A DNA stretch of 64,000 nucleotides from Candidatus Pacearchaeota archaeon (GCA_023228065.1 JALOBX010000002.1:62001-126000), one strand, 5' to 3'; shown: positions 38,033 through 46,884, counted from the stretch's first letter. Notes: generated by a model from the letters alone, not told the origin. Translations and numbers: made by a program.

Positions 38033-38049
38033 AAAACCTTCTCCATAAA

Positions 38050-38078
38050 TTTATATTGTTAAAATCAAATCTTGTCAT
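38050..38078 (-). promoter_or_regulatory. Possible promoter (minus strand)
   Basis: -35 ATGACA at 38078-38073, 17-base spacer, -10 TATAAA at 38055-38050, in one of the few intergenic gaps of the 23-38 kb block. Confidence 0.45.
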
Positions 38079-38098
38079 TCAAATCTAAATAGTAATAT

Positions 38099-38347
38099 TT
38101 ATTCCTGAAAAGAATAATTATTTTTTAATTTCAATGTAACTTTATGTAAAGCTTTACGTTCTAATTTATGAATTGAGACATGAGAGAGATTCAACCTCTC
38201 TCCAATTTCTCTCAATGTTAGTTCTTTGTATTTATTAATAGAACAAAAACAACAATTGTTATCTTCTTTAAAATTAATCCAAAATCGACAATTTATCTTA
38301 TCACAAACAACATTATTATAATCAATCTGACATTTTTCATTTTTCAT
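38099..38347 (-). CDS. Small protein with sigma-region-4-like HTH
   Basis: 82 residues. N-terminal half has six Cys (residues about 6-35), probably a zinc site. C-terminal half LTLREIGERLNLSHVSIHKLERKAL is a helix-turn-helix that closely follows the sigma70 region 4.2 pattern, the part that reads the -35 box. It could redirect host RNA polymerase or act as a regulator. It overlaps the upstream gene by 11 bases. Confidence 0.65.
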   Translation of the reverse strand: MKNEKCQIDYNNVVCDKINCRFWINFKEDNNCCFCSINKYKELTLREIGERLNLSHVSIHKLERKALHKVTLKLKNNYSFQE

Positions 38348-38777
38348 CTGGTTTTACCTCAAAATCTAAAATTTCATTTAATAAGTCCTCTTCATTTGCA
38401 TCTATATATCCAAAAATATCATCTATTTCTTCATATTTTGCCAGTTGATTAACATCTTCTTGATATGCCTTATCCATATACTCTTTTTCCATCTTTTCAA
38501 CTTTTACTGCATTTGGATACTTCTTAAAGATATTATTATTCTCTTTGTATCTCACTATAAAATCAAGAATTGATTTATCTTTTTTAAGATATCCAGTTGT
38601 CATTAACCTAAAAAATTCAACAATATCAATTCCATCATTTTGAAGATCTAATCCCAATTGTATTAATCTTTCTTCTGTATCAAAAAAATATATACTTTTC
38701 TTTTTACCATCAAATCTTAATTTGCTTGTTATTCTTTTATTCTTTTTTACAAGAGGTTCTTGACTTTTACAATTTAC
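38337..38777 (-). CDS. Protein of unknown function
   Basis: 146 residues from the ATG at 38777, which overlaps the end of the IMPDH-like gene by 11 bases; longer frames run through that gene. Basic start (KKNKRITSKLRFDGKKK) and an acidic helical end. No family recognised. Confidence 0.55.
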   Translation of the reverse strand, partial: VNCKSQEPLVKKNKRITSKLRFDGKKKSIYFFDTEERLIQLGLDLQNDGIDIVEFFRLMTTGYLKKDKSILDFIVRYKENNNIFKKYPNAVKVEKMEKEYMDKAYQEDVNQLAKYEEIDDIFGYIDANEEDLLNEILDFEVKPDEK

Positions 38778-39774
38778 CATGAGGAGTACCTTCAATATAT
38801 CCATTAAATGTCTGAATGACAAACTCTGCATGTGCCCGTAAATCATAAAGTGTTCTTGCATTTTGATAAGAAAATCCAGAACGAACTCCAGCCATTATCC
38901 TATTAATTATATCTTTCACAGAACCTTGAAAAGGAACATTAATACTAATTCCTTCTGGTGATAAATATCCTTTCCATTGTGATTGTACTTCTTTAGATGC
39001 CATACCTCTATATGGCATTGTTCCATCGTAACTTTGTTGGACAGGACATTCTATTGTCCCTGCCACTAATCTCCCAAGCATTACCGCATCTGCACCAGCA
39101 GCTAACGCTTTAACAATATCACCAGCACAAGTAATTCCACCATCTGCTATGATAGATGACTTCCTAGTTGTTTTTGCACAATCACAAATAGCACTAAAAT
39201 TAGGAATACCATTGCCTGTTTCAATTCTCGTTGAACAAACTGCGCCTGATCCAATTCCAACTTTTATTGAATCAGCACCCCAATCTGACAAATCATTGAA
39301 TCCTTCAAGAGTACATACATTTCCAGCCATAATATGATATTCGGGGTAATGCTTTCTTAAAAAAGATAATGTTTCTTTCATCAAAATATGATGACCATGC
39401 GCAATATCAACACATATTAAAGAAACATTATATTTATTTGCTACAACTACTCTTGCAAAATCTTTTTCATTAACACCAATAGATATTCCATATTGAACAC
39501 CATTTGGTATTTCTTTTAATTCTTCTTGAAATTCTTCAATTGATTGAGTTCTATGAATTATAGATAACCCTCCAATATCATTCATCGCTGTAGCCATTTT
39601 ATGGCCACTTATTGTATCCATTGGAGATGTTATAATTGGAATTTTCAAATTTATTGCGTGTTCATAATATCCCAAAACAGTTGAAGTGTTTATTTCATCA
39701 TCTCTTCTTGAAAAAATTGTGCTAAATCTGGGGATTAATGAAACGTCCTTGTATGTTAATGCTTGCTTCATCAT
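38767..39774 (-). CDS. IMP dehydrogenase/GMP reductase family enzyme
   Basis: 335 residues, a TIM-barrel IMPDH/GMPR without CBS domains. Start YKDVSLIPRFSTI, substrate loop VGIGSGAVCSTR with the catalytic Cys, IADGGI, and the C-terminal YRGMASKE...SPEGI...VPFQGSV. The length and the lack of CBS domains are closer to GMP reductase (GMP + NADPH to IMP + NH3), but IMPDH activity cannot be excluded by eye. It would adjust guanine nucleotide supply for phage DNA synthesis. Confidence 0.85.
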   Translation of the reverse strand: MMKQALTYKDVSLIPRFSTIFSRRDDEINTSTVLGYYEHAINLKIPIITSPMDTISGHKMATAMNDIGGLSIIHRTQSIEEFQEELKEIPNGVQYGISIGVNEKDFARVVVANKYNVSLICVDIAHGHHILMKETLSFLRKHYPEYHIMAGNVCTLEGFNDLSDWGADSIKVGIGSGAVCSTRIETGNGIPNFSAICDCAKTTRKSSIIADGGITCAGDIVKALAAGADAVMLGRLVAGTIECPVQQSYDGTMPYRGMASKEVQSQWKGYLSPEGISINVPFQGSVKDIINRIMAGVRSGFSYQNARTLYDLRAHAEFVIQTFNGYIEGTPHGKL

Positions 39775-39787
39775 TCTTCACACCCTT

Positions 39788-40144
39788 TTAAAAATTATCA
39801 TTAAATCCATCTACATGAAGGTCATAATTTTCATCTTTTTTGAAAATATCATTAGGAAAAAGTTCTTTTAAGAGTTTTTGAGTTTTATCTTGGAACTCTT
39901 TCAAAGTTTCCTCTTTTTTCATCTTCCTAATATCAAGACCTACATAATAATAATTGTCATTGGGTGTTCTTTCAAAAGAAATTCCATGCTCATCACAAAT
40001 GTCATAAATTCTCTCTACTTCATCTTCTTCATCATATTCATCTTCTTTATTTGTTAAAAACATTTCATCAAAAGGAGCATAAATACCATAAATACAAAAA
40101 CTTGTTGTACTCGAATTACTTACAAAACCTTTTCTAACTTTCAT
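39788..40144 (-). CDS. SNSSTTSF-family protein 1
   Basis: 118 residues. The start MKVRKGFVSNSSTTSFCIYG is shared by four genes of this window; a serine-rich N-terminal motif of this type is seen in many phage and bacterial proteins of unknown role. The rest is acidic, with a conserved YVGLDIRKMKKEETLKEF segment. A GGAGGTGA site precedes the ATG. Confidence 0.7.
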   Translation of the reverse strand: MKVRKGFVSNSSTTSFCIYGIYAPFDEMFLTNKEDEYDEEDEVERIYDICDEHGISFERTPNDNYYYVGLDIRKMKKEETLKEFQDKTQKLLKELFPNDIFKKDENYDLHVDGFNDNF

Positions 40145-40163
40145 AAATCACCTCCTAATTTAT

Positions 40164-40523
40164 TTAATTATCTGCCCAGCCATCAGTTTGGATACTATAA
40201 TATTTATCATCTTGGAAAACACCACCAAAAAGTTTTTTCATAAGTTCTTTGGTTTTATTTTTAAATTCCCCCAATGTTTCTTCATCTTTCATGTCTGCAA
40301 TATGTCGCCCAATATAACAATCACTATCATCACAATCAAATCTTCTAATGAAAAATAGGTTATTTTCATCACAAATTTGATAAGTTTTCTCTATTCTATT
40401 ATTTTCATCTTCTTTATATTTATCAAATATCGATTTTTCTATATCATCAAAAGAAGCACAAACACCATAAATACAAAAACTTGTTGTACTTGAATTGCTT
40501 ACAAACCCTTTTCTAATCTTCAT
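40164..40523 (-). CDS. SNSSTTSF-family protein 2
   Basis: 119 residues, same N-terminal motif; conserved C-terminal half YIGRHIADMKDEETLGEF and a final DGWADN-like end shared with copy 3. GGAGGTGA precedes the start. Confidence 0.7.
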   Translation of the reverse strand: MKIRKGFVSNSSTTSFCIYGVCASFDDIEKSIFDKYKEDENNRIEKTYQICDENNLFFIRRFDCDDSDCYIGRHIADMKDEETLGEFKNKTKELMKKLFGGVFQDDKYYSIQTDGWADN

Positions 40524-40551
40524 ATCACCTCCTAATCTTAAAATTTAGTAT

Positions 40552-40887
40552 TTATGCATACCAACCTTCAGTAATAATCTGATAATTTTCATCATCTTGA
40601 AAGAAATCACTAGAATAAATTTCTTTCATAAGTTTTTTCGTCCTATCTTTAAATTCTCTAAAAGTTTCTTCATCCTTAATCTTATTAATTTCAAGACCAA
40701 TATAACAATCATCATCATTTTCTGGGTGTGATGTAACAAATAATCCTTTTTCGTGAAGAAATCTATCTATATCTTTTTTATCAGATAAAGAAGGTTCTTC
40801 ATTTTTATGGGAAGAATCACAACTTACTCCATAAATACAAAAACTTGTTGTGCTCGAATTACTTACAAATCCCTTTCTAATCTTCAT
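40552..40887 (-). CDS. SNSSTTSF-family protein 3
   Basis: 111 residues, same N-terminal motif and YIGLEINKIKDEETFREF. First of the three tandem copies. GGAGGTGA precedes the start. The repeated ribosome binding site and first codons are nearly identical in the three genes. Confidence 0.7.
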   Translation of the reverse strand: MKIRKGFVSNSSTTSFCIYGVSCDSSHKNEEPSLSDKKDIDRFLHEKGLFVTSHPENDDDCYIGLEINKIKDEETFREFKDRTKKLMKEIYSSDFFQDDENYQIITEGWYA

Positions 40888-40917
40888 ATCACCTCCTTTT
40901 CAAATTTCAATAGATTT

Positions 40918-41460
40918 TCATACTTCATTGCCCCAAACATCCCAACCTTCGGTCTTTTGTCGGGCAAATAACTCTATTCGGGGTAAATCACCGACCAACT
41001 CAATAATTCTTTTTTTTGCTTCATCAGGTTTTTTACTATGTCCCTCAATCGGTGTGTCTATCACAGAATGGATACCAGCATTGATTCTTTTTGGCTTTCC
41101 TTTAGTGGCAATCAGACACAGTTCAGCATTCGCTCTCGTCCAATGCCCCATACCCCAAAACCAGCTCCCGCTTTTTTTGTTTCTTTTCACCCAAGTGAAA
41201 GCAACTGTTTTATACAAAAAACCCCATTTTTGTATAAGTTCCCAGCACTCGTTTAATTTTGGCATAGTAACCCATAAGAAAAGAACGCAGTTTTTATCTG
41301 CTATATCTGAAACAGGTAAGTTATCTATCCAATCTTTTTCTTGCACTTGATACTTGCAACCTGCTCCTCGATTACCAGCCAACGCTTTGTCTCTGTAACT
41401 CCACGGTGGATCAGCATAAATAATCTGATACTTCTTATTTGGAAATGGTATTTGTTCCAT
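40918..41460 (-). CDS. MT-A70 family adenine-N6 methyltransferase
   Basis: 180 residues. YADPPWSYRD is the catalytic DPPW motif near the N-terminus; HSKKPDEAKKRI and ELFARQKTEGWDVWGNE are the C-terminal MT-A70 signatures. In phages such enzymes usually methylate DNA adenine. Base composition is visibly richer in GC than the flanking genes, pointing to separate acquisition. AAGGAG precedes the start. Confidence 0.9.
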   Translation of the reverse strand: MEQIPFPNKKYQIIYADPPWSYRDKALAGNRGAGCKYQVQEKDWIDNLPVSDIADKNCVLFLWVTMPKLNECWELIQKWGFLYKTVAFTWVKRNKKSGSWFWGMGHWTRANAELCLIATKGKPKRINAGIHSVIDTPIEGHSKKPDEAKKRIIELVGDLPRIELFARQKTEGWDVWGNEV

Positions 41461-41473
41461 ATTTCAACTCCTT

Positions 41474-42088
41474 CTAAATTATTTTATCAACTAATCCATA
41501 TTTTAAACATTCTTCCGAAGATAACCAAGTATCTTTTTTTAATAAATCATCTAAAAATTCAGACTCCATATGAGTTTTTGTCAAATACCATTTTTTCATT
41601 GTTTCCATAAATTTCTTTTCATTCTCTACTTCTTCCAATAATTCTTGGAATTTGCCAAAAAGACTAGCTGTTTGTTGATGAATCATCATAAATGATTTTT
41701 TAGTGATTAATCGTTGTTTCCCAGATAAAAAGAATAACGATGCAGCAGAAGCAACATACCCTTCAGCATATGTTATTACATTCAATTTCGAATTCTCAAT
41801 TATATCAGATAATCTAAATCCATCTAAAAGATATCCCCCAAAAGAAGATATATGAATATTTATAGGAATAATGTCAATAGGAAGTTCCCACTCAATAGAC
41901 TGAATTTGAATTCTTTTTTCAAGTTTTTTGAAACTTAAAATAAATTCTTTTACAGAAGTAGGATCAACAAATGAATTAAAATATAAATGATTATTATCTT
42001 CTTCTACCTTATTACTAGTTGATTGCGAATTGTTTTCATTTTTTGAATGAAAACATTCTTCTAATATTTTTGTATCTATTTTATCCAT
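41474..42088 (-). CDS. clpP: ClpP-like serine protease
   Basis: 204 residues from the ATG at 42088 (GGAG 5 bases upstream). ClpP fold signatures: INIHISSFGGYLLDG (oxyanion region), GYVASAASLFFLSG with the nucleophile Ser, SFMMIHQ with the catalytic His. The first 50 residues are acidic and not part of the core. In phages ClpP-like enzymes can serve as prohead proteases or interfere with host proteolysis. No Clp ATPase is seen here. Confidence 0.85.
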   Translation of the reverse strand: MDKIDTKILEECFHSKNENNSQSTSNKVEEDNNHLYFNSFVDPTSVKEFILSFKKLEKRIQIQSIEWELPIDIIPINIHISSFGGYLLDGFRLSDIIENSKLNVITYAEGYVASAASLFFLSGKQRLITKKSFMMIHQQTASLFGKFQELLEEVENEKKFMETMKKWYLTKTHMESEFLDDLLKKDTWLSSEECLKYGLVDKII

Positions 42089-42089
42089 T

Positions 42090-42443
42090 TTAGCTCCAAT
42101 GTAAATATGTTTCTTCATCTTCTTGCTTTGACTCTTTTATATCTTCTTTTATATCTTCTTTTAAATCCATTATACTTTTTAAATCAACAAAAAAATAAAC
42201 ATTGCTTTTATCTTTTGCTTTATATAAATAAGTCTTACTATTAATACAAAAATTCTTTAAATCAAAAACTTCAACTATTTCTAATTCCAATGGTTCTTTA
42301 TAATTAAGAAACGAAACAGTGATTTTATCACCCTGTCTCAGACATAATTTCCATTGATCTTTGTCATTAATAACGCTTGCTCCATACATATCACTATATG
42401 TTGAATTTAAAACTTCAACATCATAAGATGTTTCTAATAACAA
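42090..42443 (-). CDS. Protein of unknown function
   Basis: 117 residues, beta-rich first 90 (GDKITVSFLNYKEPLELEIVEVF), then an acidic Lys/Glu repeat (KEDIKEDIKE). It lies one base upstream of ClpP and may act with it, but no family is recognised. Confidence 0.5.
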   Translation of the reverse strand: MLLETSYDVEVLNSTYSDMYGASVINDKDQWKLCLRQGDKITVSFLNYKEPLELEIVEVFDLKNFCINSKTYLYKAKDKSNVYFFVDLKSIMDLKEDIKEDIKESKQEDEETYLHWS

Positions 42444-42461
42444 TCGATTTCTCCTAATAAT

Positions 42462-42923
42462 TTATTTTTTGTCGGAACTCCCAAGACAAGAATCGTCTCT
42501 ATTCGAGATAACAAAAGCATCATCATATAAATTATCGTCAAAACTTTCTATTAAATTACAAGAAATTACCGGTACTAATACTAATTGAGCTATCTTATCA
42601 TAGCACTTGACTTCAACTTCTTTGTTTGAAATATTGTGAAGATCAATAAAAACTTCTCCATTATAACCTGCATCAATTAAATGAGCTCCATAAACTAATC
42701 CTTTTTTAGCTGCCATACTACCTCTATTCATAACCTGAAGCATATAACCGTGCTCAACACAGAACTTAATCCCTGTTCCAAATAAGTAGTTTTCTCCAGG
42801 TTTAAGGATTATACTTTTTATATTATCTTGTGGGCACCAATAAACATCAATCCCTGCATCACTCGGATGTGCTCTTGTCGGAAATTTAACATTTGGATAT
42901 ATTCTGAAATATTGCAATAACAT
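42462..42923 (-). CDS. dut: dUTP pyrophosphatase
   Basis: 153 residues from the ATG at 42923, chosen because of the strong GGAGG site. All five trimeric dUTPase motifs are present: PSDAGIDVY, NRGSMAAKKG, IDAGYNGEV, KIAQLVL and a C-terminal RDDSCLGSSDK. The last differs slightly from the usual RGxGGFGSTG arm. It converts dUTP to dUMP for ThyX and keeps uracil out of DNA. Confidence 0.92.
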   Translation of the reverse strand: MLLQYFRIYPNVKFPTRAHPSDAGIDVYWCPQDNIKSIILKPGENYLFGTGIKFCVEHGYMLQVMNRGSMAAKKGLVYGAHLIDAGYNGEVFIDLHNISNKEVEVKCYDKIAQLVLVPVISCNLIESFDDNLYDDAFVISNRDDSCLGSSDKK

Positions 42924-42953
42924 TTTGCCTCCTATATTTAATTTTATATAACA

Positions 42954-42982
42954 ATCATACAATATTTTTTATTTTTTGTCAA
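42954..42982 (-). promoter_or_regulatory. Sigma70 promoter (minus strand)
   Basis: -35 TTGACA at 42982-42977, 17-base spacer, -10 TATGAT at 42959-42954. It separates the DnaE block from the dUTPase/ClpP block. Confidence 0.85.
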
Positions 42983-42992
42983 GAAATAAATT

Positions 42993-45176
42993 TTACGAAA
43001 GTTTCTTTATATTTGATATTGTAGTGCTCAATCCCCATTGATCCTTTTTAATTTTTGCCATGTATAAACCATTCTTAAATAAAACACTATTCTGTTTAAC
43101 ATCCCAACATTTAAGATTTGTTCCATATCCAGTGTTATCAATCACATCTAATATCCAATAATCTTTACCTGTTTTTGTTTTAAGTTTTTTAACATCTTTT
43201 AGAATAAACCAAGAAATTAAGTCATATGCACTATATTGTGAAATAGGTTTTATATCTATTTCTTTAAATTTATTTAAAATATAATTACTTAATACAAGAT
43301 AATAAGGATACATACCTGTTAATTCTGATATAAATGAAACTTTTTCTGATTTTTCAAAATCATGCATTCCTTTGTGTTCTTCAATATTCCTTCTTAATTC
43401 TGATAATGTTTTTGGTCTATCTTCTGCTACAGATAACCAAAAATGATTAAGATTCTCAAATCTTTCATCCATTAAATTATTTAATGCTCCACATTTAACA
43501 AGAGCACTTATAATTTTTTTATTTACTTTTCTATATATCATATCTTCATTAAAAAGTAAATCCTCTATTTTAGAATATGGTCTATGTTTAATAATTTCTT
43601 TGGCAGATTCTAATCCTATCCCTTTTATGGCAGTTAAAGGTTGAATAACTGAGAATTCATCTTGATCATCTGCTTCCCAATTAAGATTGGATTTATTTAT
43701 ATCACAATTCTTAATTGTAAATCCATTCTTTTGGACATTCGCAATTGCTATATCCTTATTCAATTCTGACTCTTTATCCAAATATGAACAAACCCACTCA
43801 ATCGGATAATAATACCACAACCAAGCACATTGATAAGAAAGAATTGAATAAGAGCAGCTATGACTGTTTGATACAGATATATCATTAGCATAAAATGTAT
43901 GATCTTCACTTTCTACTTCTAAATCATATGTTTCTTGAAATTCTCTATGAAATATTGCATCTTTTATTTTTTCTGCATGATGTTTCATCAAAATTTTTTC
44001 TCCTTTAGAAAGAATCTTTTTTAATGTCATCATTCCTTTTAATGTTTCTATTTTATGATCTAAAGTACAAGTAAGAGTATATCCATTAAATGTTTTTATT
44101 TCCATAACTTTCTTCTTTCCTTGCTTTATAACATCTTTAACTAAAACAAAACCATTTTTACTATTTACTTTCTCTCCTACTTGAACTTCACTTATTTTCT
44201 TATATCCAGTTAATGTTTCTACTAAAGTATTTTCACTTAAACATTTATTAAATCCATAACCACTAAAAAATACAAAGGTTTTCCAAATACGATCTGCATC
44301 TAATTCTGAAATATTTTTTTCTAAACATCCATTGATAAATTTTGTATAAAGTTTATTTTTAACTTCTTCTTCTTTTCCAGTCCCCTTTTTTGTTAAAACT
44401 TTTCTTAATAGATTTCCTTCACTAAGATTTATGTCTTTCCCAAGTCTATGTGCTATTGAAGCAATTTGTTCCTGATATACAAGAAACCCATAGGTTTCTT
44501 GTGTTTCTTCTTTCATTATTGAATGAACATATTTGATATTATTTGGATTGCCTTTTGCTTGTAAATATTGTTTATCAACATTTGCACTTAATGGCCCTGG
44601 TCTGTATATAGCTGTTATGTTTGAGAGTTCATTAATATTTAACGGTTTTGCTTCTTTACAAAAAGATTGTGCTCCTTCTTCTGTAAATTGAAATATTCCA
44701 ACAAACTTTCCTTTATGAAATATATTTTCATAAATATTTTTATCATTAAAATCAATAGCATCAGGATGAAGATTTTTGTTATAAAATTCTTTGATCTCTT
44801 CAAAAGAAATATTTTCTTTCTTTAAAGATTTTTTAAGAATTCTTCTAATTGTTTCTCCAACCATCTTCAAAGATGATAATCCAAGAAGATCAAACTTGAT
44901 AAATCCCATGGGTTCTAAATGTCTTACATTCTGTCCTTCTGACCAAGGTGATTGTATAACACCACCATTAGAAATTAAAGGTATTAATTTATTTAAGTTC
45001 TCTGCTACAAGAATCCCCCCAGCATGGGAGCTACAATTACTTAATATTATTGAGTTTTTTACTATTATGTTTGGATGTTTATCAAAAAAATATTTGTAAT
45101 TTAAATTATGATGAATATCAAAAACTTTTCGTTTCTTTTCAAGAATTTTAATAGATTTAATCTTTAATAATTTCAT
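42993..45176 (-). CDS. dnaE: DNA polymerase III alpha, C-terminal part, with IntC and a mini-intein
   Basis: 727 residues. Residues 1-47 are the C-terminal half of a split intein (VFDIHHNLNYKYFF ... ILSN) ahead of extein Cys48 (CSSHAGGILVAE). Then the DnaE catalytic region: KFDLLGL, FQFTEEGAQSF, AIYRPGPLSANVD, YQEQ, GYGFNK. A contiguous 126-residue mini-intein interrupts GYGFNK/SHS. The rest holds the HhH region (IKGIGLESAKEI) and a C-terminal OB-like part. It overlaps the homing endonuclease gene upstream. Protein splicing with the product of 46033-46884 is needed for activity. Confidence 0.9.
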   Translation of the reverse strand: MKLLKIKSIKILEKKRKVFDIHHNLNYKYFFDKHPNIIVKNSIILSNCSSHAGGILVAENLNKLIPLISNGGVIQSPWSEGQNVRHLEPMGFIKFDLLGLSSLKMVGETIRRILKKSLKKENISFEEIKEFYNKNLHPDAIDFNDKNIYENIFHKGKFVGIFQFTEEGAQSFCKEAKPLNINELSNITAIYRPGPLSANVDKQYLQAKGNPNNIKYVHSIMKEETQETYGFLVYQEQIASIAHRLGKDINLSEGNLLRKVLTKKGTGKEEEVKNKLYTKFINGCLEKNISELDADRIWKTFVFFSGYGFNKCLSENTLVETLTGYKKISEVQVGEKVNSKNGFVLVKDVIKQGKKKVMEIKTFNGYTLTCTLDHKIETLKGMMTLKKILSKGEKILMKHHAEKIKDAIFHREFQETYDLEVESEDHTFYANDISVSNSHSCSYSILSYQCAWLWYYYPIEWVCSYLDKESELNKDIAIANVQKNGFTIKNCDINKSNLNWEADDQDEFSVIQPLTAIKGIGLESAKEIIKHRPYSKIEDLLFNEDMIYRKVNKKIISALVKCGALNNLMDERFENLNHFWLSVAEDRPKTLSELRRNIEEHKGMHDFEKSEKVSFISELTGMYPYYLVLSNYILNKFKEIDIKPISQYSAYDLISWFILKDVKKLKTKTGKDYWILDVIDNTGYGTNLKCWDVKQNSVLFKNGLYMAKIKKDQWGLSTTISNIKKLS
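43866..44243 (-). other. Contiguous mini-intein in DnaE
   Basis: 126 codons between GYGFNK and SHSCSY. It begins CLSENTLVETLTGYKK (block A), has TCTLDHKIE (block B, T-x-x-H type) and ends TYDLEVESEDHTFYA...VSN before Ser+1. No endonuclease domain, so it is a splicing-only intein. Confidence 0.88.
45036..45176 (-). other. Split intein DnaE-2, C-terminal half
   Basis: 47 codons ending in Asn before Cys+1. It pairs with the N-terminal half at 46036-46311; the joined extein reads KQIRS-CSSHAGG, matching the continuous QIR...HAAG region of bacterial DnaE. Confidence 0.88.
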
Positions 45177-45966
45177 TTATTTTTCCTAAAACATAGTTTT
45201 CAAATTGTTTATCATCCATTTCTTTATATTCTTTTTCCCAAATATAAAGAATTTTTATTCCTTCTTTTTCAACAACATCTTTTTTTCTTTCATCATGTTC
45301 CCAAACATTCTTTGCTAATTTAGCATCCTTTCTTCCTTTTTTAACTATAAAATTTTCATCATATATTCTTGGATCACAATGCCAATACGAACCATTAAAT
45401 TCTATTGCAACATTTTTTTCAAGAAGTAAAAAATCTAATTCATAAATTTTAATTCTTTTATGATGAACAAATGGAATATTAGCATTAATTAATATTTCTT
45501 TTATTCTTTTCTCTCCCGAAGAACACCAACCTTTACAAAAACATGCAAAAGAAAACGAAGCCATTTTTTCTTTCTTTTCTTCCGACATCCTAAAATATGG
45601 GTTATTTTTTCCTTTTCTACTATCAGCATATTTTTTTATAGAAGGATGATCTTTTTTTGTTAAACCTTTATTCCAAGGTCCTCCTCTTTTTTTGCTCCAT
45701 ATTTTTATTGCTTCACTTGTATTTCTGCGAATAATTTCATATTTTTTTAGGATCTTTAAAATTCCCTCTTTTCCAGGAGTTAATCCCATATTTTCTGCTT
45801 TTATCTTTTTTGAAATTTCAAAAGCAGAAAATCCTTCAAAATACAAACTAACAACATCTATCAATTCATATTTTTTTAAATATTCATCAATATATATTTT
45901 ATGACTTCTAAAAATATGTTTTGATAAAGATAAAAACTTTCTGTTACAAATTTTACAAATGTACAT
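45157..45966 (-). CDS. Vsr-like homing endonuclease between split intein halves
   Basis: 269 residues. N-terminal zinc finger CKICNRKFLSLSKHIFRSH, then a NUMOD3-like segment (GPWNKGLTKKDHPS, KGKNNPYF), then a Vsr/EDxHD-type nuclease: SGEKRIKEIL, YELDFLLLEKNVAIEFNGSYWH, NVWEHDERKKDVVEKEGIKIL. This is the family described with fractured, split-intein genes. It lies exactly between the two intein halves. Its ribosome binding site is locked in a hairpin (45973-46016). Confidence 0.87.
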   Translation of the reverse strand: MYICKICNRKFLSLSKHIFRSHKIYIDEYLKKYELIDVVSLYFEGFSAFEISKKIKAENMGLTPGKEGILKILKKYEIIRRNTSEAIKIWSKKRGGPWNKGLTKKDHPSIKKYADSRKGKNNPYFRMSEEKKEKMASFSFACFCKGWCSSGEKRIKEILINANIPFVHHKRIKIYELDFLLLEKNVAIEFNGSYWHCDPRIYDENFIVKKGRKDAKLAKNVWEHDERKKDVVEKEGIKILYIWEKEYKEMDDKQFENYVLGKINEIIKD

Positions 45967-45972
45967 CTTATA

Positions 45973-46016
45973 ATACCTCCAGCAAAATTCACATATAATT
46001 AGTTTGCTGGAGGTAT
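45973..46016 (-). promoter_or_regulatory. Hairpin sequestering the endonuclease ribosome binding site
   Basis: A perfect 14-base inverted repeat (45973-45986 with 46003-46016, loop 16). The GGAGGT Shine-Dalgarno of the endonuclease gene lies inside the distal arm, 6 bases before its ATG at 45966, so the mRNA would hide its own start when folded. T4 homing endonuclease genes use the same device. Confidence 0.75.
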
Positions 46017-46032
46017 CTTTTTCCTTTTTAAT

Positions 46033-46884
46033 TTAAAGATTTAAAGAAACAAAAAAATCTTCTTTTAATAAATCCTTTACTTGTTTATATCCATTTTGTG
46101 TTAAAACTTCATGATCTCCTGTTAATTCCAAATAACTCCCATCCTCTAATTCAATTGAAAAAACTTCTTTTTCTCCTAAAAAATAAACTTCATAATCATC
46201 ATTAAAATTTAACTTTCCCGAATAATCAAAATATGCTATAGAATCTTTATTTATATCTTTTATGTTTTTATATCCATTTAATGTCAAAATCTCTACTTTA
46301 TCTGTAAAACATGAACGAATCTGCTTACTTAGAGCTTTTATATGTTTTTCTAAGAATGGGTATTTTTCAAGATATTCCCTCAATGTCCCAGAATATTTTT
46401 TTAATTCTTCAAATGTAGGAGTATAAGCACCTGCTTGTATTCCATGTTCTTTTTTAATCTCAGACAATGATTCTTTTACCATTTTCGTTGTAACAGAATT
46501 AACTTCCTGATAATCAATTCCATAAAATTTTGATAAATCTTTTATAAGACTTTTTATCTGAAATGTATTCCAATTCGAAATTAAAACAACATTATCTTGC
46601 CCCCATTCATTAATAAGAAATTCTTTGAATTCTGTTGCTTCTGCTAAATCATAATCTATATCAGGAAATCCACCACCCTCTTCATCTCTAAGAAATCTTT
46701 CAAATTGAAGATTCCATCTTATAGGGTCTACTTCAGTGATATTTAATAAATAAGATATGAGACATCCAGCGCTTGAATTATGAACTGCTAAACCTTCTAT
46801 ATTATATGTATGTGTGTTTTCTACACATAAATCATAAACTTTTCCATCATAATGCTCATATTCAATCTTTTTAATTTTTATCAT
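46033..46884 (-). CDS. dnaE: DNA polymerase III alpha, middle part, with IntC and IntN
   Basis: 283 residues in three parts. Residues 1-36 are an intein C-half (GKVYDLCVENTHTYNIEGLAVHN). Extein: SSAGCLISYLLNITEVDP, FERFLRDE, FPDIDYDL (catalytic Asp motif) to LSKQIRS. The last 92 residues, from CFTDKVEILTLNGYKN, are an intein N-half. It is thus spliced on both sides. Confidence 0.9.
   Translation of the reverse strand: MIKIKKIEYEHYDGKVYDLCVENTHTYNIEGLAVHNSSAGCLISYLLNITEVDPIRWNLQFERFLRDEEGGGFPDIDYDLAEATEFKEFLINEWGQDNVVLISNWNTFQIKSLIKDLSKFYGIDYQEVNSVTTKMVKESLSEIKKEHGIQAGAYTPTFEELKKYSGTLREYLEKYPFLEKHIKALSKQIRSCFTDKVEILTLNGYKNIKDINKDSIAYFDYSGKLNFNDDYEVYFLGEKEVFSIELEDGSYLELTGDHEVLTQNGYKQVKDLLKEDFFVSLNL

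Noticed and set aside
37170..38048. Plus-strand frame of 292 codons opposite the acidic repeat gene
   Set aside because: Composition (Ser/Pro/Phe repeats) is what an antisense reading of the Glu/Gly repeats gives; no promoter or ribosome binding site.
45973..46016. Hairpin read as a plus-strand terminator (T-run follows on that strand)
   Set aside because: No plus-strand gene lies nearby, while the hairpin exactly covers the minus-strand Shine-Dalgarno of the endonuclease.
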